DNA from: Cephalothrix simula
Taxonomy: Eukaryota > Nemertea > Palaeonemertea > Archinemertea > Cephalotrichidae
Length of the DNA stretch: 15,631 nt
Direction of reading: 5' to 3'
NCBI GenBank assembly: GCA_035591015.1
Contig: JAXIUW010021119.1
Coordinates: forward strand, 1-15,631
The translations under genes and the position numbers were made by a program. How positions within the stretch are numbered: the first letter of the stretch is position 1; the number at the start of each line of letters is the position of its first letter. Of this stretch, positions 8,025 through 14,230 are shown one piece after another. The notes beneath the pieces are model-generated. The model was not told the DNA's origin. It did no database searches and worked only from the letters and a program-made list of their open reading frames with translations.

Positions 8025-8030
8025 ACTATA
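8025..8030 (-). promoter_or_regulatory. Possible -10 for the barrel gene
   Basis: On the minus strand TATAGT lies 22 bases before the ATG at 8002. The -35 region at the expected distance (TTTATT, 8048-8053) matches only partly. Weak but sensibly placed. Confidence 0.3.
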
Positions 8031-8110
8031 CCCTATTGGCCATTTATAATAAATGACTGCCTATAAAGACTATTGCTTTATAACTAATACCACTGCTGTA
8101 CGGTCAGTAA

Positions 8111-8581
8111 TTAGGCGGCATACCGCACTAGGCAATGCCTAGTTTTGGCGATTTTCTGCCCAACTTCTTCTTTACTTACCTCAAGAACTTTGCTGATTTG
8201 TTGATAGTTCATCAGAGTAAACTCACGCAAGAACAGACATAGTGAATCTTCTAGGGCAATCTCGGGGTGCTCGTAGCTAAATTCACGATGATGCAGCAAT
8301 TCGCCAACACACAGCTTATACAGCGTTTCACGCTTCCGAACTCTTCGCTTTTGCGCCGCATTAAAAATCTGCTCAACTAATTCCATTGATGTTCTAAAAT
8401 TCTGAATATATATGTTTACTATTAAAAAAACACTTTCGTAATTGTTATGGACTAACCTCTCAAAACTAACTGAGGTATCGGCCTTACCCGGTTTATCTGA
8501 ACTAATTGAATCATAAATACTCGCATCCTTGCTATTTCTAACATCTACCATAATCGTAATATACTCCTCCCTATTAAGCAT
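8111..8581 (-). CDS. Small degenerate ECF-sigma-like protein
   Basis: The 156 residues show the two-block layout of an ECF sigma factor. A region-2-like block is at about residues 40-80 (FERLVHNNYESVFLIVNIYI, then FRTSMELVEQIFNAAQKR, compare the usual AEDLVQEVF). A region-4-like helix-turn-helix is at about 105-153 (EDSLCLFLREFTLMNYQQIS, KVLEVSKEEVGQKIAKTRHC). The acidic DLVQ core is replaced by MELVEQIF, so core-polymerase contacts may be altered or lost. Alternatively it is a non-sigma regulator with an ECF-like fold. Start choice: the first ATG is at 8581, but a strong AGGGAGGAG (8564-8572, minus strand) lies inside that reading. It precedes an in-frame ATG at 8551 by 12 bases, giving a 146-residue form. 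The gene lies between the barrel gene and ileS, and a regulatory link to the barrel is conceivable. Confidence 0.75.
   Translation of the reverse strand: MLNREEYITIMVDVRNSKDASIYDSISSDKPGKADTSVSFERLVHNNYESVFLIVNIYIQNFRTSMELVEQIFNAAQKRRVRKRETLYKLCVGELLHHREFSYEHPEIALEDSLCLFLREFTLMNYQQISKVLEVSKEEVGQKIAKTRHCLVRYAA
8564..8572 (-). promoter_or_regulatory. Strong Shine-Dalgarno inside the sigma-like gene
   Basis: AGGGAGGAG on the minus strand is the best ribosome-binding match noticed in this window, where most starts have none. It lies downstream of the first ATG (8581) and 12 bases ahead of the ATG at 8551. It favours the shorter start, though the spacing is longer than ideal. Confidence 0.5.
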
Positions 8582-8597
8582 CAGCAGTCTAAACCAT

Positions 8598-8629
8598 TTG
8601 CAACTGCCATGTGTATATTAAGGTTGCAA
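8598..8629. promoter_or_regulatory. Inverted repeat around a possible -10 upstream of the sigma-like gene
   Basis: TTGCAAC (8598-8604) and GTTGCAA (8623-8629) form a perfect 7-base inverted repeat with 18 bases between. On the minus strand TATACA (8612-8617) lies between the arms, a possible -10 for the sigma-like gene. The arrangement suits an operator or a dimer-binding site. Confidence 0.35.
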
Positions 8630-8663
8630 GCCTCTTTTTACAACTTAATTAAGTATTAGATTA

Positions 8664-8696
8664 TGTTCATTGACTATCTAAAGTTTAGAATGAACA
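8664..8696. promoter_or_regulatory. Nested inverted repeat in the sigma-like/ileS intergenic region
   Basis: TGTTCATT (8664-8671) pairs with AATGAACA (8689-8696), and a second palindrome CTAAAGTTTAG (8678-8688) lies inside. There is no T-run after it on either strand, so it is not a good rho-independent terminator. An operator for divergent transcription is the simplest reading. The rest of the 8582-8906 gap holds a GCGCAA/TTGCGC palindrome (about 8730-8743) and the ileS promoter. No RNA gene is visible. Confidence 0.35.
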
Positions 8697-8821
8697 AACA
8701 CCTAATCACTTAATTATAAACGTTGGCCAGCGCAATCTTGCGCCTATAGATTTGGTTAAAACCGCAAAGATTGGATGCTAAAAAGGCTGTTATTCCCAAT
8801 TAAAGTGCGGTTATGGTAGCG

Positions 8822-8851
8822 TTGACACTGTAGCGAATTTTCGTTGATAAT
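8822..8851 (+). promoter_or_regulatory. ileS promoter
   Basis: A perfect TTGACA (8822-8827), an 18-base spacer and GATAAT (8846-8851, one mismatch) form the strongest sigma-70-type promoter noticed here. The predicted start near 8858 leaves a leader of about 49 nt before the ATG at 8907. It also shows that the longer ileS reading beginning at 8844 cannot be fully transcribed. No T-box features are seen. Confidence 0.65.
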
Positions 8852-8906
8852 TTTCTGCCGTACAATTAGGGTTGTACAAGTTTTTATACAAGCAATAGCA
8901 GTTAGC

Positions 8907-11900
8907 ATGAGTAAGTTTTTTAGTTTTGATAGCGTAGGAACCGCCTACAATGGGCCTCAATTAGAACGTGATGTTTTAGAATTTTGGAAAAATGAAGACG
9001 TTTTTAAGCGCATCTGCCAGCAACAGCAGAACGCGCCGCTATATTCTTTTTATGATGGGCCACCTACGGCTAATGGCAGACCCGGCATTCATCATGTGCT
9101 TGCCCGAACCTTCAAAGATATCTTCCCACGCTACAAAACCATGCGTGGCTACAATGCCTTGCGTAAGGCTGGCTGGGATACTCACGGCCTGCCCGTAGAG
9201 CATGAAATAGAAAAGCAGCTCGGCATTTTTGACAAGCAGCGCATTGAAGAAGAGGTTGGCATAGCTGAGTTTACACGCCTGTGCCGAGAATCTGTTATGC
9301 GCTACATTGCTGAATGGAAAAGCATGACCGAGCGTATGGGCTTTTGGGCAGATCTTGAAGACCCCTACTCAACTATGGATAATGCCTACATTGAAAGCGT
9401 ATGGCATCTGCTAAAAACCATTTGGGATAAAGGCTTAATCGCCCGTGATTACAAAGTAGTACCCTATGATCCACGTATTGGGGCTACTCTGTCATCGCAT
9501 GAAGTCGCCCTAGGCTACAAAGAAGTTGAAGACCCCTCAATATACGTGCGCTTTCCCCTGCAAGACGAGTCAGCATCATTATTGGCTTGGACGACCACAC
9601 CGTGGACTCTGCCCGCCAACCTCGCCTTGGCCGTAGACCCTACCGCTAACTATAGCTGGGTTAAGTATCAGGATGAAGTCTTGATTGTCGCCGAGGCTTT
9701 AATCTCTTCTATCTTCAAAGACACTCCAGAGCTAACACCGCTTAAAACTGAAGCCGGCTCTAGCCTATTGGGCAGGCGTTATAGGCGTCCGTTTGACTGG
9801 CTAGAAGGCAGCGCAGATTGCTGGCAGGTACTTGCCGGAGAATTTGTGAACCTAGATGATGGCACCGGCATAGTGCATCAGGCACCCGCCTATGGTGCTG
9901 ACGACCTTGAACTGTGTCGTGCGTACGGTTTGCCCGTTGTGCATGCTGTTGGGCTTGATGGACGCTTTTTACCTAACATAGAGCCGGTTAAGGGCTTATT
10001 CTTCAAAGATGGCGACCCTATTTTAATCAACATTCTCAAAGAGCGTGGCCTGCTGTTTCGGGCTGAGCAACGCAAGCATAATTATCCCTTTGGATGGCGC
10101 ACCGGCGACCCCATTATCTATTATGCAAAACATGCTTGGTACATTCGCACCAGCACCATCAAAGATCGCTTACTAAGCCTTAATAAAAGCATAAACTGGG
10201 TGCCACAGGGCATTCGTGATGGCCGTTTTGGTCGCTGGCTAGAAAATAACGTTGACTGGGCTCTTAGCCGAGAACGTTTTTGGGGCACGCCCTTGCCGGT
10301 GTGGACTGATGGCGATGATAACTTTATGTGCATCGGCTCAATCAAAGAACTAGAAACTCTTAGCGGCAGAGATCTATCAGCCGTAGATATGCACCGCCCA
10401 AGCATTGATGCCGTAGAATTTAAGCATCCGCAAACGGGCAAAGTCATGCGCCGCTGCAAAGAGGTTATTGATTGCTGGTTTGACTCAGGTGCTATGCCCT
10501 ATGCGCAATTCCACTATCCGTTTGAGAATAAAGAAATTTTTGAGCAGAGCTTTCCGGCAGATTTTATTTGCGAAGCTATTGATCAAACCCGAGGCTGGTT
10601 CTATACCCTGCATGCCATTGCGGCACTGGTTTCTGATTCAGTCGCTTATAAAAACGTGATCTGTCTTAGTCATATAGTTGATAAAAACGGTTCTAAGATG
10701 TCTAAATCGCAGGGCAATGTAATTGAGCCTGACGCAATTTTCAACGCTACCGGAGTTGATGCTCTGCGCTGGTATTTTACCTCAAGAGTAGCCGTAGAGG
10801 CTCAAAAGCGTGTTTCTATAGAAACGGTGCAGTCTGTAGTCAACAGCTTTATTAATACGTGGTGGAACGTTTATTCGTTCTTTATAACCTATGCCAACCT
10901 AGAGGAAATTGATTTTACTCAAACCGTGGCTAGTAAAGACAGAACCGAGCTAGATCGTTGGATACTGGCCTTACTACAACAGACTATCAACACCGTTGAG
11001 CATCATCTAGACCACTACCAAACTAAGTCGGCCGGCGAGGCCATAGAGCTTTTTGTAGACCGTCTTAGTAACTGGTACATCCGGCGCAACCGACGCCGCT
11101 TTTGGAAGTCAGACCATAATGCTGATACGCTGGCCGCCTATCTTACCCTCTACGAATGTTTGCGTAGCATAAATCGGCTTATGGCACCTTTTATGCCCTT
11201 TATTGCTGAAAACATACATAAGAACCTAGAGCGCAAAAATAACCCCCAAGCAGCATTCAGCGTGCATGCAGAGCCTTGGCCAACGGCAGATTCAACACTA
11301 ATTGACACCACACTCATTGAGCGTTGGCAAAGCATTATTCAAATAGTCAATTTGGGTCGCTCGGCACGTGCCAAAGCCAACTGCCGTACACGCCAACCAC
11401 TACGCAAAATGCTGGTGCGTATTCCACCAGAAATTAGCCAACAGAGCATCAGCGGCGAGCAAGCCGAAATACTGGATGAGCTAAACATTAAAGAAATTGA
11501 GTTTATCCAATCCGAAGAGCAATGGTTATCATATAGAATTCGCCTTAATCTGCCCAAAGTCGGCAAACGGCTAGGCAAAAATATTCCTCACCTCCAAAAA
11601 ATGTTCGCCAACAGCAACCCTGCTAACCTTAGAGAATGGGCAGCAGAAAGCCTTGATGGTCAAACGATTACCGTTGATTTTGAAGAGCAAACCTTTAACT
11701 TTATGCCTGAAGACCTTTTGGTAGACACCATTTCTGCTGAAGGCTACAGTTGCGCCGATGAAGCCGGACATTTTGTAGCCCTTGATTATCGCTTAGATGA
11801 ATCACTCATCAAAGAAGGCCTACTCCGTGAACTAATCCGCTCTGTTCAAGTTGCACGTAAAAATGCCGGCCTAGAAGTGCATCATCGTATTGCCCTGTAT

Positions 11901-12077
11901 GTTGACGGTAGCCCAAAAATTAATGCCGTAATAACCGAACAACAACAACATATTATGGATGAAGTACTCGCCACAAAATGGAACACCCAACTTGAAAATG
12001 ACACCCAAGCCTTTTCTGCCACAGGCCAAGTTGATGATCAATCATGGAACCTAAGCCTGAAAAGAATCTCAAACTAA
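8907..12077 (+). CDS. ileS: Isoleucyl-tRNA synthetase, type 2, with GIHH signature
   Basis: This cytoplasmic class I synthetase charges tRNA-Ile. It has 1056 residues from the ATG at 8907, the long eukaryote-like (type 2) form. An upstream in-frame start at 8844 overlaps the promoter and is rejected. The ATP signature normally written HxGH reads G60-I61-H62-H63 within ANGRPGIHHVLAR. The editing (CP1) domain contains WTTTPWTLPANLALAV (Thr229-231) and GIVHQAPAYGADD. The usual WFDSG is in IDCWFDSG, and KMSKS is intact (597-601, SKMSKSQGN). The C-terminal helical anticodon-binding region includes NTWWNVYSFF and WYIRRNRRRFW. The swapped signature is known in a subset of type-2 enzymes and is associated with very strong mupirocin resistance. 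The gene stands alone, followed by the repeat cluster with no terminator seen. Confidence 0.97.
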   Translation: MSKFFSFDSVGTAYNGPQLERDVLEFWKNEDVFKRICQQQQNAPLYSFYDGPPTANGRPGIHHVLARTFKDIFPRYKTMRGYNALRKAGWDTHGLPVEHEIEKQLGIFDKQRIEEEVGIAEFTRLCRESVMRYIAEWKSMTERMGFWADLEDPYSTMDNAYIESVWHLLKTIWDKGLIARDYKVVPYDPRIGATLSSHEVALGYKEVEDPSIYVRFPLQDESASLLAWTTTPWTLPANLALAVDPTANYSWVKYQDEVLIVAEALISSIFKDTPELTPLKTEAGSSLLGRRYRRPFDWLEGSADCWQVLAGEFVNLDDGTGIVHQAPAYGADDLELCRAYGLPVVHAVGLDGRFLPNIEPVKGLFFKDGDPILINILKERGLLFRAEQRKHNYPFGWRTGDPIIYYAKHAWYIRTSTIKDRLLSLNKSINWVPQGIRDGRFGRWLENNVDWALSRERFWGTPLPVWTDGDDNFMCIGSIKELETLSGRDLSAVDMHRPSIDAVEFKHPQTGKVMRRCKEVIDCWFDSGAMPYAQFHYPFENKEIFEQSFPADFICEAIDQTRGWFYTLHAIAALVSDSVAYKNVICLSHIVDKNGSKMSKSQGNVIEPDAIFNATGVDALRWYFTSRVAVEAQKRVSIETVQSVVNSFINTWWNVYSFFITYANLEEIDFTQTVASKDRTELDRWILALLQQTINTVEHHLDHYQTKSAGEAIELFVDRLSNWYIRRNRRRFWKSDHNADTLAAYLTLYECLRSINRLMAPFMPFIAENIHKNLERKNNPQAAFSVHAEPWPTADSTLIDTTLIERWQSIIQIVNLGRSARAKANCRTRQPLRKMLVRIPPEISQQSISGEQAEILDELNIKEIEFIQSEEQWLSYRIRLNLPKVGKRLGKNIPHLQKMFANSNPANLREWAAESLDGQTITVDFEEQTFNFMPEDLLVDTISAEGYSCADEAGHFVALDYRLDESLIKEGLLRELIRSVQVARKNAGLEVHHRIALYVDGSPKINAVITEQQQHIMDEVLATKWNTQLENDTQAFSATGQVDDQSWNLSLKRISN

Positions 12078-12127
12078 TACCCGCCAAATACAAACAGTAA
12101 GGCATCTAATCGTTTGATGGCTCTGCG

Positions 12128-12456
12128 TTAAAATGCTTAGTGTTAGGGACTCTGCCCGAGTAAGATGATGGAGAATCATCTTGCACGGTTAGGCTAAGCA
12201 AGGTTAAGTTTGGAGTTTAATTGGTCAAGGGCGTTGCCCAGCAGGACAATAGAGAATTGTCCTGCCCGATTAGATTAAGCATGGTTAAGTTTGGAGTTTA
12301 ATTGGTCAAGGGCGTTGCCCTTAACAATCCCAGCAAGGGGATAAATATCCCCTTGCAACCCCATGATAGTTCTTTGGGGCTGGATAAGCCCTTACGGGCT
12401 TACTCGCCCGAATTAAATAAACCACATCACGGCTTACTCGTAAGGCAAAGTTGCTA
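12128..12456 (-). repeat. Modular multi-hairpin repeat, reverse orientation
   Basis: Read on the minus strand it starts near 12456 (CTTTGCCTTACGAGTAAGCC, module edge). Then come module A TAAGCCC/GGGCTTA (about 12386-12403), the linker CCCCAAAGAACTATC, module B with arms GCAAGGGGATA/TATCCCCTTGC (12332-12355), and module C GGGC/GCCC. Two D hairpins follow at 12241-12265 and 12160-12184. The two D units are tandem, 81 bases apart, with near-identical linkers but different, each internally paired stems. No coding potential is seen. Confidence 0.85.
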
Positions 12457-12790
12457 TAGGCGCACTTATAGTTAAGGCCTTTGCTCAGCAAGATGATAGA
12501 GAATCATCTCGCACGGTTAGGCTAAGCAAGGTTGTTATTGGTAATTAGCAATGTTAAGGGTTTCACTCAGCAAAGCAATAGAGAATTGCCTTGCTCACAT
12601 GCAGGTAAGTAAGGTTATATGCCAAAATATTTAGTGTCAGGGGCCCTGCCCCTAACAACCCCGGCAGCTTAGCAAAATCCTTAACTAAATTAAATTCCAA
12701 ACTTAATCTTGCTTAATCTAACCGGGCAGGACAATTCTCTATTGTCCTGCTCCCCCCAGACTTGGCCGAAGGCTCACGCCTTCGGCCAAA
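12457..12790. repeat. Rearranged hairpin-repeat modules
   Basis: A mosaic of the same modules in mixed order. D hairpins with AGAGA loops lie at 12488-12512 and 12570-12594 (82 bases apart, one mismatch in each stem). A reversed F-C stretch follows at about 12595-12665, with stem GTCAGGGGC/GCCCCTAAC. The modules then switch to plus orientation, with a perfect D hairpin GCAGGACAAT/ATTGTCCTGC (12726-12750). The last is module E, GGCCGAAGGC/GCCTTCGGCC (12764-12787). No gene is present. Confidence 0.75.
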
Positions 12791-13057
12791 AGGGCTTTGG
12801 TGTTATATAACTTCAATTAGTTAAGCATTGCTGCATATCCATATTTACACCGAAAGAAGTTTTGGAGGTCTACTGTTGTCCAAAAGTATTTTGCAGGTAT
12901 GGCTTTGTAAGCAAGAGAGTTTTGCAAACTCCGAAATTCTCTGAACAAATTTGTTGCTCACTCTCCCGTAGCTTTTAGGAATCAAAAGAGCCACTTTATG
13001 CCTTACTATAGCCTCTAAACTTTAGAACCCTAAGAAACTACAGAAGTAGCCATTACT
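12791..13057. other. Non-repeat spacer between inverted repeat copies
   Basis: About 270 bases lie between repeat copies of opposite orientation. I see no ORF of note, no tRNA-like cloverleaf and no clear promoter. The sequence is AT-richer than the hairpin modules. Confidence 0.5.
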
Positions 13058-13390
13058 CAAAAGCACTTTGCCTTACGAATAAGCCGTGATGTTATTTATT
13101 TAACTAGGGCGCATAAGCCCGTTGGGGCTTATGCACAGCCCCAAAGAACTATCAAGGGGTTGCAAGGGGATATGTATCCCCTTGCTGGGATTGTTAAGGG
13201 TGAAACCCTTAACTATAAATACTCCAATAACAACCTTGCTTAGCCTAACCGTGCAAGATGATTCTCTATCATCTTGCTGGGCAAAGTCCTTAACCCAAAA
13301 TACTTCCAAACTCAACCTTGCTTAGGTTAACCGAGCAGGGCAATTCTCTATTGCCCTGCTGGGCAAAACCCTTAACTAATTAAATTCTAA
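13058..13390 (+). repeat. Modular multi-hairpin repeat, forward orientation
   Basis: Begins with AAAAGCACTTTGCCTTACGA. Then come module A GCATAAGCCC/GGGCTTATGC with a GTTG loop (about 13111-13134), the linker CCCCAAAGAACTATC, and module B with arms GCAAGGGGATA/TATCCCCTTGC (13161-13184). Module C is GTTAAGGGT/ACCCTTAAC with a GAA loop (13193-13213). Two D hairpins follow: GCAAGATGAT/ATCATCTTGC (13253-13277) and GCAGGGCAAT/ATTGCCCTGC (13335-13359), 82 bases apart. It is the mirror image of the copy ending at 12456. A shadow ORF on each strand spans it because the palindromes lack stops, but neither is protein-like. Confidence 0.85.
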
Positions 13391-13575
13391 AAGCACTTTG
13401 CCTTACGAGTAAGCCATGATGTGATTTATTTAATTCGGGCGCGTAAGCTCGTGAGAGCTTATCCAGTCCCAAAGAACTATCCCGAGAGTGCAGAGAAAGT
13501 TGGCTCTCTGCTAAGACTGTTAAAGGCAACGCCCTTAACTTAAAACATTCCTAAAGCAACCTTACTTAATACAAT
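13388..13575 (+). repeat. Second tandem, truncated copy of the modular repeat
   Basis: It restarts 330 bases after the previous copy with the same edge AAAAGCACTTTGCCTTACGA. Module A has stem TAAGCTC/GAGCTTA with loop GTGA (about 13444-13461). Module B is imperfect, GCAGAGA/CTCTCTGC (about 13490-13511). Module C is an imperfect TTAAAGGC/GCCCTTAA. It fades out near 13575 without a D hairpin. Confidence 0.8.
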
Positions 13576-13615
13576 TTATCAAAAAGTTATGGTGGCGTTA
13601 TATTGCCTAAGAACA

Positions 13616-14086
13616 CTAGCTTTTGTGTGGCCGAAGTGAGGAAGGAGACAATGGATATTTTTGTTGGGGATGAGTTTGTTGGCATGGAGGACACAGTCCC
13701 CACAATGTTATTTCTACCTCATCAATGACAAAGCCTTGGTTTCTAGAATAATCTGTTGGGGGTTCAGCATTAGCCAAGTATTGAGTATCTATGATGCTAT
13801 TGCAACTTCTACAAACAAGGTGGTTGTGATTGTCACCTAAGTAAAATTCATATAATGAGGGTTGACCACGGGGTTTGATTTTTCTGAGGATATTGTTCTC
13901 TACCAGCACACTAAGGTTATGATAGATAGCCTGTTTAGAGACGGCATATATTCTTTTAGTTACATTATTAAATATTACATCAGCACTAGAATGAGGGGTA
14001 TGTTCTATGCTTGCCAATACAGCCAAACGCACCGGGGTCACACTTAGTCCACGTTTTTTTAATACTTCGGTATGCGCTGTGTTCAT
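13616..14086 (-). CDS. PerR/FurA-type Fur-family regulator
   Basis: A metal-dependent DNA-binding repressor of 156 residues from the ATG at 14086. An in-frame TTG at 14098 is the only longer alternative and has no better ribosome site. The winged helix has recognition-helix sequence VSKQAIYHNLSVLVENNIL (about 49-67). The metal-site region includes HTPHSSAD (29-36) and GDNHNHLVC (84-92). The structural zinc site is formed by C92-x-x-C95 and C132-x-x-C135. The Asp matching Bacillus PerR Asp104 is conserved (SIID, Asp100). The GDNHxHLVC and GFVIDEVEITLWGLCPPC stretches resemble FurA/PerR proteins that sense peroxide and control catalase genes, particularly in actinobacteria. No catalase is in the window. 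Lying between repeats and a dead IS, it may be acquired. A short Pro/Gln/Ser tail follows the last CxxC. Confidence 0.9.
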   Translation of the reverse strand: MNTAHTEVLKKRGLSVTPVRLAVLASIEHTPHSSADVIFNNVTKRIYAVSKQAIYHNLSVLVENNILRKIKPRGQPSLYEFYLGDNHNHLVCRSCNSIIDTQYLANAEPPTDYSRNQGFVIDEVEITLWGLCPPCQQTHPQQKYPLSPSSLRPHKS

Positions 14087-14118
14087 TTTCAAAGCCAATC
14101 TTAATGGCTATCATTTGT

Positions 14119-14141
14119 ACCGAGTTAAGCTATGTCTCGGT
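14119..14141 (-). promoter_or_regulatory. Hairpin in the regulator leader
   Basis: ACCGAG (14119-14124) pairs with CTCGGT (14136-14141) across an 11-base loop, 33 bases before the ATG. It has no T-run. It could be a second operator or an mRNA hairpin. Confidence 0.3.
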
Positions 14142-14143
14142 AA

Positions 14144-14154
14144 TTACATTGTAA
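14144..14154. promoter_or_regulatory. Candidate Fur/PerR operator
   Basis: TTACATTGTAA is an 11-base palindrome about 58 bases before the start of the Fur-family gene, in an AT-rich stretch that also contains AATGATAATT (14163-14172). AT-rich inverted repeats of this kind upstream of their own gene are common for PerR and Fur autoregulation. The match to a known box is not exact. Confidence 0.4.
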
Positions 14155-14230
14155 ATGTGTTAATGATAATTCTCAAGAATAAATCATAAAATATTATTGT
14201 TATATACGACAGTTTGTTAGTGATTTGTTT

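Noticed and set aside
8700-8820. tRNA or T-box leader ahead of ileS
   Set aside because: Only short palindromes such as GCGCAA/TTGCGC are present; no cloverleaf, T-box consensus or specifier-loop pattern could be drawn, and the promoter lies downstream of this stretch.
8844-8906. Longer N-terminus for ileS beginning at 8844
   Set aside because: This start lies within the TTGACA-18-GATAAT promoter, and the added residues are not typical of IleRS; the ATG at 8907 gives the expected MSKFFSFDSV start.
12764-12787. Rho-independent terminator formed by the GGCCGAAGGC hairpin
   Set aside because: No T-run follows on either strand, and the same hairpin occurs as a fixed module in other repeat copies away from gene ends.
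13100-13325. Open frames on both strands at 13100-13325 and likewise at 15311-15545
   Set aside because: They coincide exactly with repeat modules and change between copies without codon-level conservation.
12128-13575. CRISPR array
   Set aside because: The conserved parts are linkers and loops and the variable parts are self-complementary stems; there are no uniform direct repeats with unrelated spacers and no cas genes.
14087-14098. TTG start adding four residues to the Fur-family gene
   Set aside because: The ATG at 14086 gives the usual N-terminal length for the family and the TTG has no better ribosome-binding site.
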